A DNA stretch of 64,000 nt from Combretum micranthum (Eukaryota > Streptophyta > Magnoliopsida > Myrtales > Combretaceae). Location: contig JAMXBD010000820.1 in NCBI GenBank assembly GCA_024138025.1, positions 1 to 64,000 on the forward strand, given 5' to 3'. The position numbers and the translations under genes are program-made. Shown in pieces: positions 46,860 to 56,950 of the stretch (the stretch's first letter is position 1; each line of letters opens with the position of its first letter). The notes below the pieces were generated by a model. The model had not been told where the DNA came from. It did not search any database and was given only the letters and a program-made list of their open reading frames with translations.

Positions 46860-48240
46860 AGAACGTGTTCCAGATAAGTCACTACTTCGAGATGACCTAC
46901 TAGTTTGGCAGCCAAGTCAACCTCATGTAATCTTTGATAGCTTGGTTGAGTGGCTTATGCTTGGGGTCAATCATGTTGCATCCTAAATCATGTCTTTATT
47001 GTAGTTTCTTCACATACATTATTTTAAGGGTGGTATTGTTTTTTAACACAAAAAGTTCAAGGAGAATGACAAAGTACATAATAAGCTATATAGTACAATA
47101 CCATCTAAAATGTTTAACCATTTTTTATATTCTAAGTGTTGTTTAAGAAGTACTTCTTTTTCCTATTTAAGTCACTAGTAGTATGTTCCACACAAGAATA
47201 GCCATTTTGATAGTATTGCTATTTATGCTGTCATGTTTTCACCACATTTCTCTATTGCATCATCATCATAGCACTTTACAGTTATTGCCACCATTGCTAT
47301 TGCAACAATACTACCATTATGATTCCATTAACATTGCTAACTTCATTCCTCTTGTCTTGATGACATGGGAGTGGCAAATGGTAACATGGTTCTAATATTC
47401 GATGTAGCAGTAGTAATGACAATGGTGATGGTGGAGGTGGTTATTATGACTATAGTAGTAGTATGCCTAGTTGCAATGATGGTTGCAGTGTATAGTGATT
47501 AAACTGGTAATAGCATGAGATTGAAAATAATTACTAGCTTGCACTTTGGTCAAAAGATTTCATTTTATCCTATTTCAATATTTTTGTACTATCAAATTCA
47601 TAAAGCAAAAATCTGAAACTAGTCTAGGATTACGAAGCTTTTAAGGTTCCATCACCGGCATCATCCCACCATTAATCTAACCATTAAAATAAATATAATA
47701 AATGAAATATTAATTATTTTAGTAATTCAATCATGATTTGGTATGGTATGAGCTATTGGATGATGATGGAACCATTCCCATCAAAATTAGTAATGGAACC
47801 ATAAAATTTTTCTAATGTTAAAATGGGAAGTATTGTTCAATACTAAATTTATCTTTATAAACTTTGATGTTATGGTATGATAAATTTTGCTCTATTTAAT
47901 ATACTTTAGGAAATTGCCAACCAAACACGGTCTAAGTTTTCAGAAAAAGAAAGAGAAAAAGGTTAGCCTCTTGTGTATAAGGAAAAGGCAATAGATATGG
48001 CGAAAAGAATCAAATCATATCACTTTAGTTTTAGTGCACAATACAAGAGGGTAGCTAAAAATCGACGCTGATAAGGGACGCAGTGTATCATTCTATAGGT
48101 AGATAGAGACGTGAAAACTACAACTAATGAGTGTGACCACCACTAGATAGGCTAATATTTTTAAATTATAATCAATTATGCCTATCCCCATGGGCCATGG
48201 CCATGCCCATGCCCATGACACACACAGCAAGAGAGGCCAA
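46860..48240. other. Intergenic stretch without genes
   Basis: Short open frames here show no recognisable protein. A (CATGGC)-rich phrase, 'catgggccatggccatg', lies at 48190-48207. Confidence 0.5.
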
Positions 48241-48283
48241 TTCATTATAATAATAATTAAGAAAGATGAAAAGATAGCAAGCC

Positions 48284-48316
48284 AACCCTAACCCTAAGTA
48301 ATCTTAACCCTAACCC
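48284..48316 (+). promoter_or_regulatory. Telo-box cluster
   Basis: AACCCTAACCCTAA (48284-48297) and TAACCCTAACCC (48305-48316) lie 50-60 bases upstream of a pyrimidine-rich, GC-richer stretch (48345-48440). In plants such boxes are promoter elements of growth- and translation-related genes. No convincing reading frame follows, so this may be a promoter of an undetected or lost gene, or a short interstitial telomere-like repeat. Confidence 0.4.
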
Positions 48317-49183
48317 AATCCGAACTTCAACCTTTTCTTTTTCATTCAGCCCCCTTTCCTTTTCCACCTTTCTACGTCTCTTTGTTTTCTCCAAAGGCCG
48401 CCCTTTTATCTACGATCGCCAATTCCTCCATTCGTAGACCTACTTGGATCAAGTTATGACTTATTATATTTATAATCTTTTAAATTTTTCACTTATTATT
48501 TTTATATAAATCTATAATATTTATAACTTTTTTACTTATCATTTTATATAAAATCCAAAGATAAATCTTGAGCCATCAATGAAAGTATGTACACGACTTA
48601 ACCCAAGATTTCCCTCAATTCTTCCATCTAATCATAAATTTTCTCTGTCCGAGATTCCATACCAGTCCACAAAAGGCTCCAAAACTTTGTATATTACATT
48701 TATCAAATACGTGTCCGTATTTCAACCAAAAAAAAAAAAAAAAGTGTCCATATTTCTTTCCGTATTATTATCATTTTATCTTTACATTCTTCCTAATTAC
48801 TTAGCAATTATGAAAATTCTAGCTTAAAAATAGTGACTTACAAATGACTCAAATAATTTGCAAATTATTTATAATTACCTTGATATTTATTCGAGTATGT
48901 TTTAGAAAATAGATAAATATTAGCCAATTTTATAAACTTTTATTCTTTTAATTTACGATTTTAATTATTTAAATCAAGTATAAATATTAGCTAGTTAACT
49001 TTGAGTGAAATTAAGACATTAATATTATCGTGATTAAAGGTTATTGTTTGAAAAAAAAAAAAATTAGAGTATCGACAAACCGATTCAAATCAAGTTAAAA
49101 GATTGTAGAATGTCCCTTCAAATCAAATTCCAACCGAATATTCAATTACATTATGTAGAATATCTTATCTTATTTTTTTTTTG

Positions 49184-49599
49184 AGTTAATTACAAAAGCA
49201 TGACATGTATTTTGATCAATTTATAAACACATAATTTGTATTAATTTTTTTAACAAATGGGTGACCCGAGTTTCATAAAAAATGTAAATATTATTTAATA
49301 TTTTAATGAAAACACGTGTCAATATTTTATTGCTCATAAAAAATTAATTTTATACTTTTTTCAATTTTCTCATTTTTAAAGAATAATTTTTAATATTTTA
49401 TTTATTCAATTTATTTAGTAATATTTATTATTAAATTAATTTTTTTAGACCAATAAGACTCTAACATATATTTCTCTATTATTAATTAATTATATTAACA
49501 CTTTTGCAAGAAATTTGGGTCACCCATTTATCAAAAAAATTATCATAGATCATGTATTTGTAAATTAATCAAACACAAATGATGTTTTTATAACTAACC
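49184..49599. mobile_element. Foldback (MITE-like) element
   Basis: The ~95-bp left arm (from 49184, 'gttaattacaaaagcatgac') is the imperfect reverse complement of the right arm (49497-49599). Both contain 'aaatgggtgaccc' in the appropriate orientation. The AT-rich centre is non-coding. Confidence 0.65.
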
Positions 49600-49620
49600 T
49601 TTTTTTTTTTTTTTTTTTTT

Positions 49621-49763
49621 TTGCAAATTACAAATAAAAGACCTGTGTTTTAGGTTATTTACAAAGAGTTGAACTGAGTTAATTTTTTTGATAAAAGAGG
49701 TTACATGAGTTATATTAAGATCTGTCAATACTATTTAATATTATTACAATGATACGTGTCACA
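49621..49763 (+). repeat. Dispersed repeat copy related to the foldback arms
   Basis: This copy is the imperfect reverse complement of 53109-53270 ('tactatttaatattattaca' against 'gcaataatattaaatagtgt'). Confidence 0.65.
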
Positions 49764-51374
49764 ACCCCATCTATTTATTTTTTGAAAAAAAATTGTTGAA
49801 AAAGAAAAGACAAGGGGGTGCACCATTTTCTTTCTTTTTCTAAATTTTGTACTTTTTCAATTATTTTTAATATTTTATTTAATAGCTTTTATTAAATTAA
49901 TTATATTAGACTAATGGAGCTGTGCCAATGTGCATGTGTCTCCGACATGCAGGAGTTTTCTCTCACAAATTTCATCCATCTGAATGAAAATGCTTCCTAT
50001 TGTTTGATGTGTGGATATAAGTAAGCCTTCATATGCCTCAATTTACCACCAACTCGAAGCATCAGAGTCTTTGTCGTACGATTGAAATGCTTCGTGAACC
50101 CTGGTTAAATTGGCTACATCACAAAAGTATACATTGCTCATTCCACTAGTGTCTGATTTTCATATGCCTTAGTTTTTCATTTATGCAAGATCACATGCGA
50201 TAAGTAATTTCAATGAAAACTTACCGCCTCGGTACCCTTCAAAATATATTCAGTTATAATGCGCCTGAAGGAAGGATTCTTGGATTTGCGATTTTTGTTG
50301 GAAAAGAAATGACAAAGAGGTGCTACATCTTTTTTTCTCTCTTTTATTTAATAGTTTTTATTAAATTAATTATTGAAATGATCTAAATTTAAATTCCATT
50401 TAATTTCCATGCGTATGTTTATTTATCTTAATTTTTGAACTAAATGAGCATGATGATTTATGAGAGGTGTGTTTGATAATAGTTTAAATGTGTTTAAGTT
50501 AATGTAATTTAAACATTTCATGTGTTATTTTGCATATATAATAAAATTAATATCCTTGTTTTATATATATTAATGTGTGTATAGTATAGTTAATAATTGT
50601 GTCTTTTATACATTAATATGTTAAGTTAAGTTTAAATTTATAAAATTAACTTTGGTTTTGCTTAAGATTAGTTGGTAGAAATTTCCCTTAGTTAAGTCAA
50701 TATTTATGCCTAAATAGACCCCAAATGAGACTCAAATTAATTCAAATGCAAACTAAAGTTATATAAGCCTTAAAAGTCAATTTTGAGATAAGCTTAAGAC
50801 TAAAATTAGCTTAATTAGACTCCTTTTTTCCGACCCTTTCTTTTTATCCGAATTTTCGTTTTCTTTCTTTCTTTTCTCTTCTTCCTTCACTCCAAATTCC
50901 AAGCCTAAACCAAGAACAACATCAAGCTTTGAGAATCAAAATTCTGTCAAGACAAGGCATATTCAAGTGAGTTGATATAAGTATAACTTTTGTTTTATTT
51001 TCATTTCTTATAGTGGCTATGTGAGATATTGGATAGGATGAGTTTAATGTTATCTAAATTGCTTGTTCATGCATTGAAATTGGGTTGGATTGTGTTTTGT
51101 TAGTGTGTGTGTTTGTTTATGTGTTGTGGTAGTAATTTGGAGTGTTGGGAAGAAATAAAGATAGTTTGAGTAGTTAAAGTTGAGGATGAATGGAAGTGGG
51201 ATTTAAAGTAAGTAAATGTGTTGATTTAATGTTCTAAGTTGCTAGGATTGATTAGTATAGATAGGAGTAAATATATGAAGCTAAAAATGAAATTGAAGAA
51301 GATTTAAAAGTGTTATAGGTTAGAAAGTTGCAAAGTAAAAAACAGGGGAAATGAATTCTGTCAAATAGGTCTGT

Positions 51375-51670
51375 TTTGAACGTACGCCGACATTTGAAAT
51401 TTCAACACCGCCGGTGTAGAGGCAGCATTGGAAGCAAACAGAAGTAAAATTTTTAACGCCGCTTTGAACACCGTCGGCTTTTACAAGAAATTTTGCCAGC
51501 GTTTGTTCTTCAAAAATTACGCATGCAATTAGAGAGTTAAAGCCGCCGGCGTATGGGGCGGTGTTGAAGTGGAACAGAACCAAATATTTAAACGCTAGAG
51601 TGAAACGCCGTTGGTGTAAACTATCTACGTTGCCGGCGTTCATTCAAATTTTGCAAGCGTTGAAAGGCAG
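51375..51670. repeat. CGCCGGCG-type palindrome array in LTR-A copy A2
   Basis: GC-rich words recur every 15-45 bases in AT-rich DNA. They are variants of ACGCCG, CACCGCCGGTGT, CACCGTCGGC, GCCGCCGGCGT, ACGCCGTTGGTGT and GTTGCCGGCGTT. Several are palindromic, and each could pair with its neighbours. Confidence 0.7.
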
Positions 51671-52113
51671 CGTATCCCCTGAGTTTTTCAAATTCAAACT
51701 TCTTCGATCTTCAATCTTTACTTCATATATGATTCCCTATTGAATATAGGAGCTAGATAAACATGTTTTATGTATGAATTTAATATTAAAACTCTATGCA
51801 AAGTTTAATGAATTTCCTTGTATACTTGATTTAGGATTGTGATATGTATATATATATATATATACATGCGGATGTGAAATCTATATTTATTTATTGATTA
51901 TTTTGATATTCCTATTTTAGCAAAGGGTTCTTTGGTTAGTTCATCACCGAGTGACTATAGTGATATACTATCGGGTTCAGGTACGAAATAGCTTGTTTGA
52001 TGTTTGCTAGGATTAGGCATTCCTAATTTGACTTAAATTGATTCGGCTTAATGTTTTGATGAATTGGATGTCTATTATGCTGTTTAATCTGGTCCGAAGA
52101 GCAGCAAACCTAT

Positions 52114-52200
52114 CATGATACAATGACATGTTAGTTAGGCGCTTAACCAAGTCATGATGCAATGACTTTACCATGATGCAATGGTACGCTATAATGCAAT
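52114..52200 (+). repeat. Four-copy CATGATGCAATG motif array in LTR-A copy A2
   Basis: CATGATACAATG (52114), CATGATGCAATG (52153 and 52172) and a degenerate TAATGCAAT (near 52192). Confidence 0.7.
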
Positions 52201-52646
52201 AGCAATTCTTTTTGGTTAAGTGGGTAGCTGATAAGGGGAATACTATCTGAGTAACGATTACTTAAACTTAGGAGGAAATACCATGGTTTAGTTCAAAGTT
52301 TATGGGAATTTGTGAATTAGGCTCATGTTATGGACTGAGTTTAAGTAGAGTCGGGCAACGACTTCTGAATCCTAAATGAAGCTATTATCTTCATGAGATA
52401 GATATAAGATATAAATATTCGGACTGCTTATATCAACCCCCTGAGTAGCTGCTGTTATTCAGGATCCCTAAATTCCCAAAGCGTGATTCCGGGGTTTGAA
52501 TACCCCCCTGTTGTTTTGCGAAAGAAAATTTAATAAAGATAATCACTTGTCTATTGATGCATTTCATTTGATTTACGTTGGCTTGATAACTTGTTCTTGA
52601 ATTTTTATTGTGTACTGGGCTTTGGCTCACTTTTGCTACTTTGCAG

Positions 52647-52723
52647 GTACTGGAGACGAGTTTCACGATGATTTGGGTTACGAGTCAGACTTTGAGAGAT
52701 TCATGGATGAGTGGGACGAATAG
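52647..52723 (+). other. Acidic mini-exon-like frame of LTR-A copy A2
   Basis: The acceptor-like CTACTTTGCAG ends at 52646. The frame in phase GT|ACT encodes GTGDEFHDDLGYESDFERFM plus DEWDE and ends in TAG. DDLGYESDFERFMDE is identical to copy A0. Possible donor at 50967. Confidence 0.5.
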
Positions 52724-53108
52724 GACTCGAACACCCCGGACTTTTGGAGAAGTTTTTGTTAAAGGAAAAGTTTTGTATAGAAGGCTTGATAGAGAAGCCT
52801 AAGTTGTAAAGACCTTAAGATCTCCTAGATTCTTTTTGCTTTAAGAAAACTTGTAATTTTGTAGTGTCTTGTATTGACACTAAACAGTGGATATATGATG
52901 TAAATGTATGTATAGATCGCTTTTGTTAGCAATCTTGTTTTGTTAAAAGTTTTTTATAAAGTTTTACTAGTTTTGATCAAACAATTTTTATAAACTGTTA
53001 GTTCTAGGACAACCTTACATATAATGTGAAAACATTATATGTGGTTGGGGACTCGGTACTCAAAATCTCGGGATTTAGAGGGTCGGGTCTTTATAATTAT
53101 ATTGGACA

Positions 53109-53270
53109 AATGAGGTTATGACACATGTCCTTGCAATAATATTAAATAGTGTTGACAAATTTTAATAAAACTCAGGTCACCTTTTTGTTAGAAAAATTAA
53201 CTCAAGCCATCTCTTTTGTAAATAAGTTAAAATACATATCACATTTTTGTAATTTATCCTCTTTATTTAT
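53109..53270 (-). repeat. Dispersed repeat copy, inverted relative to 49621-49763
   Basis: Together with 49621-49763 it brackets LTR-A copy A2 as an inverted pair. The family is the same as the arms of the foldback at 49184. Confidence 0.65.
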
Positions 53271-53299
53271 TTATTTATTTTTTTTTTTTTTTTTTTTTG

Positions 53300-54288
53300 C
53301 CTTTTGATGCCTGCATATTATGGGATATATTATAATCTTCTTGTATATCATGCACAAGCTAGCTAAAAGCTAGACCAACAAAACTCAAAAGTTGTATGAG
53401 ATATTATGAGTAATCAACGATTATCATTCTGATCGGTTTAAGCGGATTTTCATCCTTTCCTATGGTTCTTCAAATTCATATGCTTCGAGATAAGAAGCTA
53501 AAGTTGCTTATTAAGTTTTACCACTATTGCAATGGATTCAATTTTTTCTTTTTTTTTTTTTTTGGTCCAAGCAAGGGTTTCAAATTTAAGTAAGTGTATT
53601 ATCAACTTTTTTTGTAATATTAGTCGGATATTAATTTTAATTAATGATGGATTGAAGTGAAATAGAACGCATGAGATCAATAATTGTTTATTGTGGAACC
53701 ATATGCATGTGGATTTGAAACAGCCAAGGATAGGAATAGAATGTTCAGGAGATAAGGAGGGAGCATAGACAGCTGGAAGTCTTGTTTTTGGATAAGAACC
53801 GATTCACTAAATAGATGGAAAAAATAAAAATTAAAAAATTAGAAGAGACCGATGTTTCCAGGTTTTTACGACTTTTGTCATTGATTTAGAAGCATTTCAA
53901 TGTCGTGTTCCTCCAATTAAATGGGTGTTATGTCCCTTCTACGTTGAGTCATTGACGCGTAATATGTTGAAGAAAACAAGACCAATTCTTGAAGAACAGG
54001 TCATATGAAAGCTTATAAAATAATGACCTAACGATTCCAAGCATACAGGCTATATGAATACCTCTGTTTTATTTTTATTCTTTTTTTTTTTCAGCCATAA
54101 AGTTAGGTGCTAATTAAAAAATTTCTTAGCCGTTGATTGATGAGCGTAGGAGTCAAGTCGGTATGCAAACCGGAAACTCGTATACACGGTAATTAGCAGA
54201 TAGAATTGTTCTTCATTTTTTTTTTTTTATTTAACTTCATGTACCTCCGATGTCTGAAATTGTTATATATGTATATTCTATAATTGTA

Positions 54289-54320
<32 letters not shown>

Positions 54321-55350
54321 CCATAAAAAATTCTGAAGCTATCTTGAAATCCTAAAATAAGGCACTTACCCATACCCTAAAAACGTTGACGTTGCAAAAT
54401 TTATCTTTTGATATACCATCGATAGAATCTTTGTATGGACTAAGCAACTGTTGTCTGTATCGGTATCTCTATTATATATGTGTCATATCTATTTTATAAT
54501 AATATTTGATTAGTTTATATTTTTCTTTATGGTATTTATTTTTAATAAAATAATCCATTTAAAAATGATAAAAAAATAAAACTAAAACGATATAAAAAAA
54601 TGAAACAAACGTATTTATATATGTCATATATAATTGATTTAATGTTTTATTGGAAAAGAGTTTTGAGGAGTATAAGCAAATTATTTTAAAAATTCGATGC
54701 TTTTCTAAACTTTTAATAATGTTAAGGCGTTAATGTAACTACCCAGTTTTCTTTTATGATTTTTTTTCCTTTAGATTGTTATTTAATTCCAAATAAAGTA
54801 AAAAAACAACCATAACTTAATCTGATGGGTTGAAGCAAAAGCAGTATTGAAAAATTGCATGACCTTCCAAAGCTCAATCAGTTAGCTAGTTTTACAATTT
54901 TTCCAAACCCCCCCTTTCTCCCTCTTAGAAGACCAATCAGGAATCACACATGAAATGTTAGTGCACACTCCCAGCCAAAATTAGGTATGCAACCCCTGAT
55001 GTTATTGGCCGTTGTCCAACCGCAACCCATCCACACCAAAATAATATACAAGTGCTTCAATTTATAAAAAATTTTCGTTCTTCCAATAGGGAACAAGAAG
55101 TTTTTATCAATTGTGAACAATGATTAAACTTCAATATTAATTAGCGATTTCTGATTATAATCTAAAATTCTTCTTAATTCCATTTGCCATTGGAACATAA
55201 ATCGCCCCCTTTGGTATTAGTAATTCATTACTTCAAAATTAACTATGAATGAAATTTAACAAAACAGGTGCATACTTAAAGCATAATTTAGCATAATTAA
55301 ACAAGGGTGGAAAAAAGACTGCCGACAAACTTTCATTTTCCCCTCTTTGA
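53300..55350. other. Intergenic stretch downstream of the LBD gene
   Basis: No genes seen. It contains poly-T runs and (TA)n at 54289-54311. 55205-55260 ('ggtattagtaattcattac') resembles a fragment of a dispersed plant MITE. Confidence 0.5.
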
Positions 55351-55522
55351 TCCTCACTATAACAACATCGAGAAATGAGAGAAATCTTGGTGTCGGTTTA
55401 AGACTACAAAACAAAAAAAGCTCGCCGGAAGAATCAATTCCGGGATGACCCTATCCCACTGAAAATCAAACGACCAAACTAAACGAAAAAAAAAAAAAAA
55501 AAGATAAAACGAAGAGACAAAC

Positions 55523-56475
55523 TCAAGTGAATAAATTGAGTAGCTTCTTCTCTGCACCTTCACCATCAACTTCTCTATTATTATTCTCAACACACGTCGT
55601 CGTTCCGGACTCCTCGGAGTTCATCGACGGCGTCCCAGGTCTCTTGGGCTCAGCTTTAAGCCCCGAAGACTTGGTGAACAAGCCTGGCATCAACCGGAGA
55701 TCGAGATCAACAGGTGGTTGAGCTGATCTGGTTCCACCGTTATTATCATTATTATTATTATTATTATTAGTCTTATCATCATCGGATCTTCTACGTTTGA
55801 TAGATGACATTTTCGACCGGGATGTGGAGAACCGGCAATGAGAATTGGGGTTAGGGTCTTTAATCCTCCACTTGCCGGAGCAGGTGACTTCTGCATCGGA
55901 TGCTTCGTCTGATGCAGGTGGCGAAGAGGCGGTTCCGTCTAAAAGGCCTGGCAGTGGACGTATAGTGCCGCCGCGCGGAGGACCGTTTCCACCGCGGCTT
56001 GGCAGATTGACCAGTTTCCCGTCCAGAGTAAGCCGACGGCCCCGTTGACTGGGTTTACTGTCCTTCCACATGCTTCAAAGAGCAAAGATTGGAATAGAGC
56101 TGTTACAGAAAAACATACGGATAAGAAAAAAACTGTTGAATCATATAAAAACCAATATAAAAAATAATAGTTAAGGTTGTAATTAGAAACGTAATAATGA
56201 TATATTGAAATGGTAAGATATTTTAAGAAATTACAGCTTATAAATTCAGCAGCCAGTTTTATTAAAAAAAAAAAAAAAAAGCATTGATTACCTGGTCTTT
56301 GAGATTCAGGGACGGCAGAAATGAAGGACATGAGACCAGCACGGCCAAAAAACTTGGCGACGAAGACGGTTGCGTGGCCTTGAGCTTCAGGGCTCTCGAT
56401 CCACTGCAAACACGGCCTCAATATACAATTCTCGCTACATCCTTTACGCAAAACTCGGCAACCGTTGCAACTCAT
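55523..56475 (-). CDS. LBD37/38/39-like: Class II LBD transcription factor (LBD37/38/39-like), frameshifted
   Basis: A two-exon plant-specific DNA-binding transcriptional regulator, nuclear by family. Exon 1 (56475-56292) starts MSCNGC and holds the CX2CX6CX3C block (Cys3, 6, 13, 17), then PCLQWIESPEAQGHATVFVA and the FFGRAGLMSFISAVPESQRP segment. The phase-1 intron is at the family position. Exon 2 begins at 56099 with ALFQSLLFEACGRTVNPVNG and reaches AAVETVLR (about residue 103). A run CCGCGCGG at 55971-55978 then shifts the frame: as read, the protein ends at 114 residues (TAG 55939). The other frame continues GGTIRPLPGLL, an Asn-rich run, LDLRLMPG, GTPSMNSEESGTTT and KLLNLF to the stop at 55523. 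That gives a family-typical total near 250 residues. EACGRTVNP, GTPSMNSEESGTTT and KLLNLF favour the LBD37/38/39 clade, whose Arabidopsis members repress anthocyanin and nitrogen-response genes. An in-frame upstream ATG lies at 56574. Confidence 0.92.
56100..56291 (-). other. Intron of the LBD gene
   Basis: 192 bases, GTAATC … TAACAG, inserted after the first base of the Ala codon following QRP. It contains a poly-T run at its 5' part. Removal joins PESQRP to ALFQSLL in frame. Confidence 0.92.
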
Positions 56476-56683
56476 ACTCTTCTTCTCTTTCTCCTTCTTC
56501 TTGTTAACAACGTCGTCTGATGACAAACTAACATCAAACTTTGGGACAATGTCCTCTTTTAGGATTAGGACCACCTATAGTTAGGAACCCCCAACTTTTG
56601 ACGTAATAAGTGGCTGTCAGGTAAAGAAAGGAGGAAGGAAATGGTTGAGAGAAAAAGCTAACTAAGAGAGTGCAAGGAAGGGG

Positions 56684-56691
56684 ATATATAG
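56684..56691 (-). promoter_or_regulatory. TATA box of the LBD gene
   Basis: CTATATATCC on the minus strand, about 210 bases before the canonical ATG and preceded by a GA/CT-rich leader. Transcripts starting ~30 bases downstream would include the upstream in-frame ATG at 56574. Confidence 0.6.
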
Positions 56692-56759
56692 AAGAAGAAA
56701 GGGAAAAAAAGGGAGGAGGAGAATAGAAATAGCGTGACATGTGTGGCTAATGGAATGTG

Positions 56760-56950
56760 TGAAGGGTTAAAATTCTAACTAGGGTTTGTGTGTAAGAAGG
56801 GTTAGTGTTGGTTTTGGTAAAGTGGATGAAGATGAGGATGGATGCCGTGTGTGGGGTCGGGGAGGGCGTGAGATTCCAAAGTCTTGGGCGCGAGCGGCTC
56901 CGTGTTTCCGCGCAACCACGTTCCTCCACCGTTGGATTACACTACTTTTG
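56760..56950 (-). promoter_or_regulatory. Upstream promoter region of the LBD gene
   Basis: This stretch is GC-richer than its surroundings. It contains ACGTGG (a G-box-like core in 'ggaacgtggttgcgcgg') and 'aaaccctag'. No gene of its own was found; the short frames in it are not protein-like. Confidence 0.4.

Larger units (their letters stand above)
50374..53095 (+). mobile_element. Complete solo LTR, family LTR-A (copy A2), 2722 bp
   Basis: Perfect 5-bp target duplications ATTAT (50369-50373 and 53096-53100). It starts TGAAATG and ends GGGTCGGGTCTTTATA, where copy A0 ends TTTACA. The 3' third is colinear with A0; the remainder shares order with A1 (reversed). Contents: TATATAA near 50759, pyrimidine leader, possible donor CAA|GTGAGT (50967), a GC-rich CGCCGGCG array, four CATGATGCAATG motifs, acceptor and mini-exon. 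No pol, PBS or PPT, so it is a solo LTR. Confidence 0.88.

Noticed and set aside
46934..47395. Two 70-codon plus-strand frames
   Set aside because: No conserved motif, no promoter or splice context, and unusual amino-acid composition.
48284..48316. Interstitial telomere from chromosome fusion
   Set aside because: Only four to five AACCCT units in two pieces, too short to infer a fused telomere.
51320..51743. Opposing frames of 107 and 60 codons
   Set aside because: They run through the CGCCGGCG palindrome array of LTR-A copy A2; the open length follows from GC-rich repeats rather than coding.
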